A stretch of 64,000 nucleotides of DNA from the NCBI RefSeq assembly GCF_932526225.1, contig NC_064043.1:9653821-9717820 (forward strand), in the 5' to 3' direction. Below the pieces are notes generated by a model that saw only the letters and a list, made by a program, of their open reading frames with translations, had not been told where the DNA came from and made no database searches. Numbering within the stretch: the stretch's first letter is position 1; the number at the start of each line of letters is the position of its first letter. A program made the translations under genes and the position numbers. This DNA comes from Nematostella vectensis (lineage: Eukaryota > Cnidaria > Anthozoa > Actiniaria > Edwardsiidae). Positions 50,601 to 62,600 of the stretch are shown here, in pieces.

Positions 50601-53600
50601 CAACATCAACATGCAACAGTTCTATAATAATTGACCACAAAACAGTTGAAGGGGCTTACATGGCCAGTGTCCATGAGGAACACCCCTTGTCTGCTCAGTT
50701 TCTCGGCTGACAGGTGATAGCGGTGAGGCTGTGGAATAACGCCAGCCTTTGTGTGCAATGCTCCCTAAAACATTCAAAAATCACATTCGTTTTCAAGCAA
50801 CAAAACAATCTTAAACCCTTGATAGCATTTTGTTGTTTTGGGGTAGTAGAACTACAGGCTGTCATGGGTAGAAAGTGTAGTTGGTGCAATGGTGTTAATC
50901 GTATGATGTTAGAACTACAAAAGATACTTAAGCTGTGATGGGTGCAAAGTGTGGGGACGATCTAGCTTTTCACTGAGGGAGGGGCTTAACCAAACGATAA
51001 TGGGGAGGGAGCAATTGTTCTCATTACATTTTCTCACAAAAACAGAACTTCCTATCTTCAAAGACAAAGTGTAGTGTGTGTAATATGGTGTAAATCATAT
51101 AAGAAAAGATAATCGAGCTAGAAAAGATAATTTTACACTTTGCGTGAAATGCCCTGCAGTAGGTACCTAGTAACTAGCACTAGTAACATGTGGGTATGTC
51201 TCACCTCATCTGAAATGTCGTGCAGAGGGTACAAGCTGGGGTAGATTGTCAGCATAGCTAGCGACAGGGGCATTGTTTTCAGCTGCTGCATGGCAAAGCA
51301 CCGCTCATCAAGGCTATTTGTCGTACCCAGACGAAAAGACACCTGTATGTGAGCAGGAGAAGGGTTAGAAGTTCTAACCTACATATAAGACCTGCTTGTT
51401 TATGATGCCAAGATGTATAAGGGTGTGATGAGGGGGAGAAACGGGATTGAAAGTGTTGTCAAGAGATTCTCATAAGGCATGGTTTACAAAACTTATTTGT
51501 TTATGATGCCAAGATGGAAGAGAAGGGGGGAAAGGTGGGAGGGAAATGAAAGGGCTGAGCTTCCCAATGGAAATGATTTACTGTACAGTCCGCCCACTCA
51601 GTAGAGACTGAAGGATGTATGTTAGGTAATTTTACAAGAAATTTAACGAGTTGAGACCAAAATTTCCATCTATTATAGGCCAAAATCTTGTTACAAAAAC
51701 CCTTACAATATGTGATTTAGTTTTTATGGCTTTAAAAGAAGATGGTAGATCTGCACTCTGAAGACAGTCCATTACATACAGTATATGGTGACGTTTCCTG
51801 CTTTTACTGTTTATACTATACTCACATGTTTGAGGAGGGCCAGGATGAAGAGGGGGAGCAGACGTAGTGAGTATGGCGCAATGATCTGGTTACTCTGGGG
51901 CTGGTTGGCTACAGATCCACGGTAGATGGTAAGGAAGTCGATACATGCATTCATCAGAGCCTAAAGGATCCCGAAACACAAATATTTTTACAGTGATATT
52001 ACAACTAAAAATCTTAATTATTTTTACAAAAAGATAAGGGCTTTTTTTAAAGTCAGCACTAAACAGCCTTTCAAAAGACATGGAGCTATGCATAGGATAA
52101 TCGCTGGGACTGAAGAAACCTCTACTCTGACTAACAGCCTATGAGTAAATCATGGTGGTCTAGATTTAGGATATACTTGTGACATTACCTCTCTCGCATC
52201 ACCTAATGATGAAGAAAGAGTCCTATCGACAGCTGGAAATAAAAGAATAAGACATACAGTAACATCAATTACAAAGCCATCATGGTTATAGTAGGTAGGT
52301 AAGGTGGTAGAGAATAGGAGGCATGTAGCTTATCTGGATCACGTGGCTCGGTTGTTGCGCGACTTACCCATTTTCGATAGCAGAGAAGCAATGGCCTGTT
52401 GGTCTGCGTGTGCATAGACATCCTGTAGTTTAGTCGTAACTGGCATGGCCAGAGTGTGCACACGAATCCGCCGCTCGCCTGTGATAACAAGAGGCAACTC
52501 TTCATGAGCTGATAATGCTTTTTAACTGAAGACATCAAGATATCAATCCAGGGTAAATTGGTAAGAAAGTTTTTCAGAGGCTCACTTTAATAAAAACACC
52601 AAAATCTTTTTTCAATTTGCTGAAATGTTCTTTGTTTTGCATTGTGCTCTTTGTGATTTTCTTAGAAAACCAAGTTAAGTTGCAATACGAAAATTTGACT
52701 GATGCTAAAGCCCTGGCCAAAACATTTCTAAGTAGTAAAAATAATGGCAAGGCACTAACCTTTTGAGCTTGTGTAGAGTAGAGCTGACTGGAAGCAGACA
52801 ATGTTTGACTCTGTTAGTGAGTCCTCTATGTCTATCTGTAGGCAGAAGCTGCTGTCCGGGTTGACATTGGGTAGAGACACCAAGTCCGTGGAGCGCACAA
52901 AGAAGTTTCCATGGAAAGTGTGAATGGCAAGTCCTATAAGAGTACAAATGACAAAACGTTTATTGGTCAAAAACGTAAAACCTTTTTGTACCTAAGGCCT
53001 ATGGTACTATCTTTTGAGTCTGTTGCTAGGAAAATTTGTTTTATAAAAGCTTCTGTTTTTTGTCAAATCTCTTGGAACTTTCAACATAAGTGTTTTAGAC
53101 CTAAATGACATAAAGTGATGATGTCATGTGACCTCTCCTATGGTCACTTGACCCAGTGTCAAAACGTGTCAAAGAAGCTACTGTTTAAAGCAAACCTCAT
53201 TTTTGCAGAAACTTTGTAACGTCACTGTTTTCCAAAACTTCACGCATCCAATTTGCGAAATTTTAGTCTAAGCGAATGTAGCTCTTTTCTCTTTCATAGC
53301 AACAGTGTTTCGTAGCAACGAGATAGTACCATAGGCCCTTAAGATGAGGCCAAATATTATCTTTTTGAGGTCAAGAATTATTCTTTTACAAATTTAGTAT
53401 TTAAATTTCTCAGCCAAATATGAACCATACAGTACCTCTAGTACAGCGTACTCGCATGACAGCCTCAAATCCTATCTTTCTTGTCAGATACCGCCTATAA
53501 AGACCAGAATATAAAATTAATCTGACAACAATAACAAGCAAAAAAAGGGAACAAACCAAGCCCATAAAACACAAGGTGAAGAGATCACCTCATCCACACA

Positions 53601-56600
53601 GGGATAAACTCTGCATGCCTCTTTGAAAACAAAGCCTTTTGAAGGGCTTTTGCTTGTAACATCAGAAAACTACTATGTTTAAAGCCGCATTGTCACCAGT
53701 TTACTTCAGGTCAATTACGTAACACAATCATCAATGATTTTTAACGGAAAACGCGAAAAATATTTCAAGATATCGAAAGCAGTGTGTCTATTGCAAGTTT
53801 CTTTGAGGATGTGATCGATAATTTAGAGCAGATGGCATGTTAAATATCTCAGATTCTAGTAGATTCTTTTGTCTTTTAACGGTCGAGGTTTCCGTTGACC
53901 CCCGGAATTGAACTGGTGACAATGCAGCTTTAAGATGCATACAAAATAAAACTTCAACAATGTCTGATTCATTTCACTATTTTCTCAACACCTTTGCAGG
54001 CTATTTATTTCTACATCTCATTTGTAGTCCTTCATTGTACTCTATCCATAACCATCAACCAAGTTCAGAATAAACAATAACAGACTGCAAAGTATAAAAT
54101 GGCTTGCAAGAGGGATTTGTAATGTAGATAAAAACACATTTTAGACTATCACAGATGGATCCATTTCTAATGAGATATTTTATTTCTACATCTTATACAC
54201 TCACGTGAACTCATTCTCAAACTTCTCCACGGCAGTTGGATTCCTGGAGGCATGGAAGTCAGGGTAGTAGTATACACACCCACCAGAGTACTTGGATGCA
54301 CACACTAAACAAGAACATGATCAGTGAGGCACAGCACAGCAATTTGTCACACTGAGGTGAATTATAGCATGAAGTAAGAACAGTTTGAGTCATCTGAGTG
54401 CAACTATTCTGGAGATATAGTTGAGTTTAAAATGATTGAGTTTAAGTGCTTACTTAAAGTTGCAATGTCTGCATACTGTCCAGCAAGTAAAAAGACATCC
54501 ACAGCAACTTGTTCTGCTGCACAGTCCAGGGCAAACTTCTTGTAGAAATCAGTAGCTGGAGCCAGATTTACAAAATCCTGCCAAAAAGTAAGCAATGAGG
54601 GGAAATATTAGATACTCTGCATGTTTACTGAAGCTGAAGCATCATATAAATGTGAAAATATCAGTGACAGTACAGAAAGATTAATGTGGAAAAGTGAAAA
54701 ATAAAAAAATAAAAAATAAAGAAAAAATAAAAATAAAACTTTGTTGAGTAGAACTTTCCTATATATGCACCTTGGGACTTGATTTCTGGTTTGGCTCCTC
54801 CCTCCTCTTTAGTTCTCCTGGCCCTAAGTTGGGGAGTGTTGTCTGGAACAGCGTAACTCTGGAACCAGTGGGACCCTAGGTGGTGATTAGGCAGGACGTA
54901 TAAGATCTATGTTATCTGATGCTTACAGTAATAAGACAAAGAAGGGGGCTTTCTGTTAGAATATTCAGAAAGGTATATACATATATGAAAATGAAATGAA
55001 TAGATATCCTTTCTTAAAACCTTCATCTCGCTAGGACTACTATTCAAACAAAGAAACAAAGGAGTTTTGAATCAAAGTAGTAAAGCAGTCAAGCCAGCAT
55101 AAAACAGAACAAAGACAGAGTGTATTAGTGGTAAGCAGTTAAGCAGTTTTTCTGCCAGCAAATATCATCACACCTAATGTCGCACCTCTCTCTAATATTT
55201 TTTCGGGTGTTTTCTGATCAATAAAGGGTTTTGAAGCACATGGTAGGGTTACAAACTTACACAGAGCTTTAGGTCAGACTGCAAAACTTACCAAGAGCTT
55301 TAGGTCAGACTGCAAACTTACACAGAGCTTTAGGTCAGACTGCAAACTTACAGAGAGCTTTAGTGCAGACTGCAAACTTACAGAGAGCTTTAGGTCAGAC
55401 TGCAAACTTACACAGAGCTTTAGGTCAGACTGCAAGCTTACAGAGAGCTTTAGGTCAGACTACAAACTTACACAGAGCTTTAGGTCAGACTGCAAACTTA
55501 CACAGAGCTTTAGGTCAGACTGCAGACTTACACAGAGCTTTAGGTCAGACTGCAAACTTACAGAGAGCTTTAGTGCAGACTGCAAACTTACACAGAGCTT
55601 CAGGTCAGACTGCAAGCTTACAGAGAGCTTTAGGTCAGACTGCAAACTTACACAGAGCTTTAGGTCAGACTGCAAACTTACACAGAGCTTTAGGTCAGAC
55701 TACAAACTTACAGAGAGCTTTAGGTCAGACTGCAAACTTACACAGAGCTTTAGGTCAGACTGCAAGCTTACAGAGAGCTTTAGGTCAGACTGCAGACTTA
55801 CACAGAGCTTTAGGTCAGACTGCAAACTTACACAGAGCTTTAGGTCAGACTACAAACTTACACAGAGCTTTAGGTCAGACTGCAAACTTACACGGAGCTT
55901 TAAGTCAGACTGCAGACTTACACAGAGCTTTAGGTCAGACTGCAGACTTACACAGAGCTTTAGGTCAGACTGCAAGCTTACAGAGAGCTTTAGGTCAGAC
56001 TGCAAACTTACACAGAGCTTTAGGTCAGACTGCAAACTTACAAAGAGCTTTAGGTCAGACTACAAACTTACACAGGGCTTTAGGTAAGACTGCAAACTTA
56101 CACAGAGCTTTAGCTCAGACTGCAAACTTACACAGAGCTTTAGGTCAGACTGCAAACTTACACAGAGCGTTAGTGCAGACTGCAAACTTACACAGAGCTT
56201 TAGTGCAGACTGCAATGCTGCTCCGGCTGCACTGTGGATGTTCCGTGATCCAGAGAACATTGTGGGCAAGGAATCCAGCAATTGACATATAAGCTGTTGG
56301 GAAACAATAACAGTACAGATTAACACAACACATGCGCATCAAGTCAAGGAAAGGGGAAATAACACAAAAGTGTGTGATTTTGCACAATAGTTTTAATGTC
56401 CAAAGAATTTAGCAACATACAGTACTGTTTTAAGGTTTCAAGTGGACTCCTCTTATGAATTTTAATATATGTGGCAAACAAATAACAAGAAAATGAAGAA
56501 ATAGATAACCCAACACATAAAAAATACAAAGACTGCTTACCTCTTTACTCTCTTTTAAATTGACTAATAGATCATCTGGCGCAGGAAGGAATATATCTGA

Positions 56601-59600
56601 GGAGCAGGCAAACAGGTCAGTGAAGTACTTGGTACAAAAGAGACATTGGTCAAAGAAAGGAGGACAGCTTAGTTCTAAGGATTCACAACTTACCATCTAA
56701 ATCTGATACTATAAACATCTGTGGTTGTGTTAATTTAGGCTAAAAAAGGGAAACAATAATGTACTGTGAGTAGGAGGATGATTTAACAAGGATTATCCCT
56801 TTCCAAGATAAGAACTTGGTTCAAAAGGGACCCAGTAACAAGAGGGTTGACTGCAGTTACTACCCAACCAGTCCTGCACATGGATAATTGCCACATTGTT
56901 CTTTGGTCTGCACTGGTTAAAACTGTTTATTATTCTAAGGATATCTGCTTAAATGAGAGTAAACTGTAGCATGTTCTACACATCTGTAGCCTCACCTTTA
57001 AGCTATAGAAGTGGACTGTGCTGTCGAATGAGAGGAACCCAACAAGAGTTCTAGAGTCACCAGGTAATTTTTCTAGATTCTCTTTTAACAATTTACAAGC
57101 AACATGGAGATAACCTGAAAGAAGAGAAAACCTAGTCACACTGGTGTAGCAGAGAGAGATGGAACAACACAGAGAATGTAAATACATTAGTGCTCCAGCT
57201 GCATGTGTGCAACTATATAGAATTTAGGGTGGCTTACATAGCCGTCAACCCAACTTGGACAAAAAATCTTGTTAAATAGGGTGAAATACAGTAAATATAA
57301 AATAACACAAGAGAGCCGATGTAGGTGAATTCAGATAATGAATGGATATTCTAACAAAAAAATTAGGCTTGTGATAAGGTCCAAAATCTTGTGGCTGATA
57401 TAAAATATCAGTCAAACCATGGAAGTGTAAGGAGATGGAATGGCACATTCTATGTTCGTTTCGCTTTGTTAATTTGAGTTTTTGAAAATGAATTTTGAAT
57501 TTTATGCATTGCTTGTCAAATATGATATTTTACACACAAATAACAAAATAGGTCAATGGCAATAAACCTAAAGCATTTAAATTTAAAAATCTGGGCTTGC
57601 TAAAAATAGTTTTCATGGCAAAATGTGTACCGATGCTTATAGTGTGAGTTTCCAAACTATTTGCTTTGTTGTTGTGCGGCCGGGCCCTACAGAGCATCAA
57701 GATCTGTTTATTACTCGTTGAATTTTGATATTTTACACACAAATGACAAAATAGGTTGATGGCAATATACCTAAAGCTTCTACGTCTGAAAATCGGGGCT
57801 TGCTAGAGATAGTGTTCACAGCAAAATGTGTACCGATGCTTGTAGTGACAGGCGCGAAACAAACATTTTAAACTGCTGTAGCCAATCAAAGTGCACCATT
57901 CGCCTTTAATATATTCAGTTGCGATTTCATCATCTTACACTTTCCTGGTCAAACTTAATAAACAATGGCACATTATAAACATGTGATTCCCATAGATACT
58001 GTAGTGGTTTATCAGCCTTGTGTGAAGCAATGAAAATATTTTCTCAACCTGCTTTAATATTAGGAAGCACTTTTAAATATTTTAGTTTCAGGTTTCTCCT
58101 GTAATCAATCATTTCTTGTAATTGCATAAAACGACTAAGCATTCTAAAAACAACTAAGATTTGTTGCATTTGCAACTTTTAGGCCTGATAAGATAAATAC
58201 ATTCATGTATAACTCAAACCACTTACCAGTCTCTATTGCATTAAAACTAACATCAAAAACAAACAAAAACACTGAAGGCTGTGGAGGTCGTAGCTGAAAC
58301 AAACAACAAATACACAATGAAGTTGCAAATTGCATTTTTCCAAACTAATGTTTTGAATCTTTAAAAAGTCTACGTCAGCCAACATTTTGTCATCCTGGCA
58401 AAACCAAGTGTGAAAAAGAATCTATTTCCATCGGCTGATTTGGGAAAGCTAAGGTGAAACTTTCAATTGAATTGGGTAAATAAAGTATTAAACTTTTTAT
58501 TTAGATAGTTATTTCGAGATTTTAACACATTATGTGCCTTCCAATATTAAATAAAAACAATAACAAAGGTGTGGCTGACAAGGAACCTTGAATACTGCTG
58601 CAGACTTTCAGGTATTCATAATGCCCTCACCATATACTCAGAAGGAGCTATGAACTCAACGGTCGCTGACTTGATTTCTGGTCTTCTAGAGGGATCTCCA
58701 TAGGTCTTGGTGGCAGGATCAAAGCAGAATTCCTCTGGAACTGTACAACAATATTTTATTTAATTTATTTAAATAAAGACTAACCCTATAGGAGGGCTTT
58801 TGCCCGTCACCTCTCCAAGTAATGGCTGGATGTCAATGAGCGTCTGCTTTTATGTAGAAGACCAAGCCTTTTACCGCCAAAATAGCATGTGGTTCTCTAA
58901 AAGTCATTTCTTACCTTCATTTGACCTAAAGCACATCGGACAACGCCATCGCCTTGCATCAGTAAAAGTGACAAAAGGATTGATGTACGTCCTGCATGAT
59001 CGGCACCTAGTAATCACTGATGAGTGAATAACAGGTAGACTCTGGAAAACAACAACATAAAAAGACATAAGATACTTTTGAATCTCTAGGACAACTAGTT
59101 AATTCATATCTGGCACAAACACAAATTCCATAACTGACAAGGGAGCTAGCAAGCACGGGGGGGGGGGGGGGGGGGGGGGGGAGGGGATGAGTAAGAAAGC
59201 TAATCACTGATGTACACTATGGAAACGTTTAAAAGGTTTGTGTTGGCAACAATATAAGAACATGCTGGCAAGTAGAGGTTAGGGACAAATAAAGGGGACA
59301 TGTTAATGCTGCTGTTCATAAGAATGCAACTTGGCTTTGGGGTTATTGAGATTATGATGTTATTGAGCTAAACGTATAGAACCTCTATGTTTTACTAAGT
59401 TCTCAACATTGATTGTACAAGTAATTTTTAGAGAGTTAAAATTCTGGTAATATACAACAGCAATTCTAAAGCTGATTACTTTTTATATTTCTTAACTCCA
59501 TCCCTACTATTTTAAGCTGTACATACATCAACATCTACCAGATACAGTACCAATTTTCTATACATTTTAAAGACCCTAATTTTACCTTCTCACTACAATG

Positions 59601-62600
59601 ATCTTGTTTGTCCACAGACACTATTCTTTTACTACAGTCCCTATCCTAGGAAAATCCATCTGTTAGCGTTACTCTGTTTTATTCTTTAAGAGCATATAAA
59701 CTCTCAAGTGTTCAATAGCCATGAGTGTTTGTAAACCAGAATACTGAATATGATGCACTGAAAAGTGGTGGTCCCACTCAGCCAATGTTGCAGAGTCAAA
59801 GTCTGTTGAGTGGGCCACCAATTTTGTTGTATCATGAAACCTTGTGCTGGGAAATAGTATCAGAGGTAGAGGTGGTTTGTTGAAGACTCAGTACCTGCAA
59901 GTCTTTGAATGGATGGAGATGGATTCCTAGTGGAAGTTTTGATTTCGTCAGTAAGCTCTTGGTTTCTGGGATAGCATTCAAAGTGCAGCAGAGAACGCTA
60001 AAGAGAAAGGAACCATGGAAAATCAATTACTTGATGCTTGTAATGTATGTTTTTTAACCAAGGATTTGTTAATGGAACATCTTGTAGTCAAATCAAAGTT
60101 ACCATGCACAAAGCTAGAAAAAGTAGATCAATATAAACCCACCTTGGGTCACAGTTTCTCTTTTGAAGATCCTAGAATATTCAAAGAATTAGTGAGATTT
60201 GACGTTACATGGAACTTGAGATATGTAAGCCAAAGCATGGCACTTACTGCATTCAATGGTGGTGCAGGGTGTTCGATTGGTGTGGTTGGTACAATGTGCC
60301 GCTGATCCATCAAACTCACAGGCTGGACTCCTACTGGTTGCTGTTGGGATAATATTTACACTTAATTATTTCTGATTTTGATTCTGATTTTGGGTGAAAA
60401 TTCTACCTTATTGGTACTATATTTTGAGGTACTCAAATTACGTGATTTTTAAGATCCATATTTACCGGCGTATAATGCACACTTTTTTTCTCCCAATATG
60501 ATCTCGAAAAACTGGGTGCGCATTATACGCAGAACCCATTGTTCTTAGTATGGTAAAAAGCGGAAATCAATAAGAAAATGTGGCGATCCCATTGAGAAAC
60601 AGTCACAAAATTGCAAATTCCAACCAATCATGTTTTTTTTTGTAAGAAAATAAGCCCGAAAACTCTCCAGAAAAAAACAGCAATTTTTCTTTTTTTTTTA
60701 TACTTTTTTTCACTTTTGTTTCACAGCTTTGATGATCGTAACATTGAAAAAAAAAGGGAGTAAACATTCATTTAATATTCCTCTCGTCATGTGCCCCTTG
60801 CTTGAGTATGACATACCTGTACTGTTAATCTCCCCATGGGACCATCAAGAGGCATTGCACCGTATCCTGGCTGCCCCCCCTGCAGCATAAACAATGGTTT
60901 ATGTTTAACATCGATGTCTGTTGGGCATGGATAGTTTAACATAAGGCCTCTTAAAATGTTAGGATGTCTTGAACCCTCATCAACGAGGGTAGGGAAATCC
61001 TCCTTGTTTTATGAATTACAAGAATGACTTACATTATGTATCTTTAAGGCATCCAACCCCATTTAAAATTGATCTTATGAATTGCATGTATTAAATTAAT
61101 ATAAACTGCCAAATAATAACAAATAGATAACAAACATGAAAATAAAAAGAATGCGAAACTTTGTATTAAATTTCTGGGTTCCAACATTCTGCATCCTAGT
61201 CTGAGTAATAAATTAGCTATAATCTCATTAAAATTGCATTATCTACTGTACCATTTGAGGTAGCATTTGGCCAGGCATGCCGCCAGTTACTTGTCCTGGC
61301 ATCGGCATAGGCATTTGACCACTAGGGGTTTGGCCAGACATCTGCGGAGGCATCTGACCACCAGGCATAGGGGGAGGCATCTGGCCAAAATGTGTCTGTG
61401 CATTGGTCATATGTCCAGGCGATGGAGGTGACAGGTGTCCTGGCACCGCCCCAGGACCAGGGTAGCCATGACCAGCACCTGCAGTATTTGCAATTCCTCC
61501 CGGAACAGGCAATGGTGGGGGATGTTGCTGAGAAACAAAGTGTGAATGAGAGGTTAAAAATGTGCAAATAAATAGTAATTCTGATAGATTTAAACAAATA
61601 AAATTATCTGAGTCCATAATCCTCTCTTTTGATTGTTAAACAAAATCCAAGTACCTTGCTTATAATGATTTCCCGAGTACCATATAACAGAATGCAATGA
61701 TAAAATTTCTACTCTAGAATTCTGATCCTGGACCCAAGGTGACCAAGATTATAAATGCATGTGGGTAAACCTGGTTACTGTTCAACAGTTTTTTTAACTT
61801 TTGAAATCAATCCCTGAAGAATTACTTGATAACAGTTGTTTTCCAATAATTTTTCTACCTGTGCTGGGTACTGCCTTCTCTTGTTCATGTATGATGGTCT
61901 TGCTTGCCCTTGTCCAGGCTGCGGTGCCATTCCCTCGTCACCTGTTGGTGGTGCCCCTGACGGTGTTGAAGCACCTGATCGGGGAGGCGTGGCAAATGCA
62001 GGAGGCACCGCAGGCTGACTTTGATGAGGGACTGAAGGAGAGGGTGGCATTCCTGGACGCTTAGGCTTCCCAGAGTGCAAAGCAGACATGCTTTGAGGAC
62101 TGGGTGTAGACCTCTGCGATGGAGGCTGCAAAGATGGTGACGTTTGCAGACCAGGTAGGGACTGAGGGGGTGCTGCCGAGGAAGGTGGGGTCATTTGTTG
62201 AGCTTGCGCATTGGGAGGTGTATTCACAGGGGAGAAAGCTGACCCTGGCTGGGGGGATGATCCAGAGTGACTACTCAGTGGCTGGGTGCTGCTATGAGGT
62301 GGAGCCCTAGCCTGTGGGGTACTTGAAGGTGGTATTCCATGACCTGTAGGTGTCGCATGTTGACCTGTTGCTGTAGATCCTGCTATTGACTGGACAGGCC
62401 GCTGGGATTGTGGTTGTGCGTGTTGTCCTGAGCTGGCCATGCCATAAGGCTGCTGGACTGGTGGACCACTGCGAGAGGGTTGTCTTGTCTGTTGAGAAGC
62501 ACCAGTTTGATCCATCTGCCGAGATCCAGGGGGTGGTGTCCCACGAGAGGAAGGACCATTAAGCACTTGATTTGAAGGCATATTTGCCCCAAAGCTAGAG

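Noticed and set aside
55255-56221. CRISPR-like array of ~30-bp repeats
   Set aside because: Units are contiguous without unique spacers, the genome is animal, and the unit is explained by the splice junction.
55363-56292. A 309-residue plus-strand frame of [10 protein letters not shown] repeats
   Set aside because: It is the reverse reading of the 30-bp minisatellite derived from a SEC24 exon end; the period is a multiple of 3, so long frames arise automatically. No promoter, splice sites or independent conservation support a gene.
59007-59207. Pro-rich small frames at poly-G/poly-C runs (also near 21400 and 25400)
   Set aside because: Homopolymer artefacts in introns, with no conservation.
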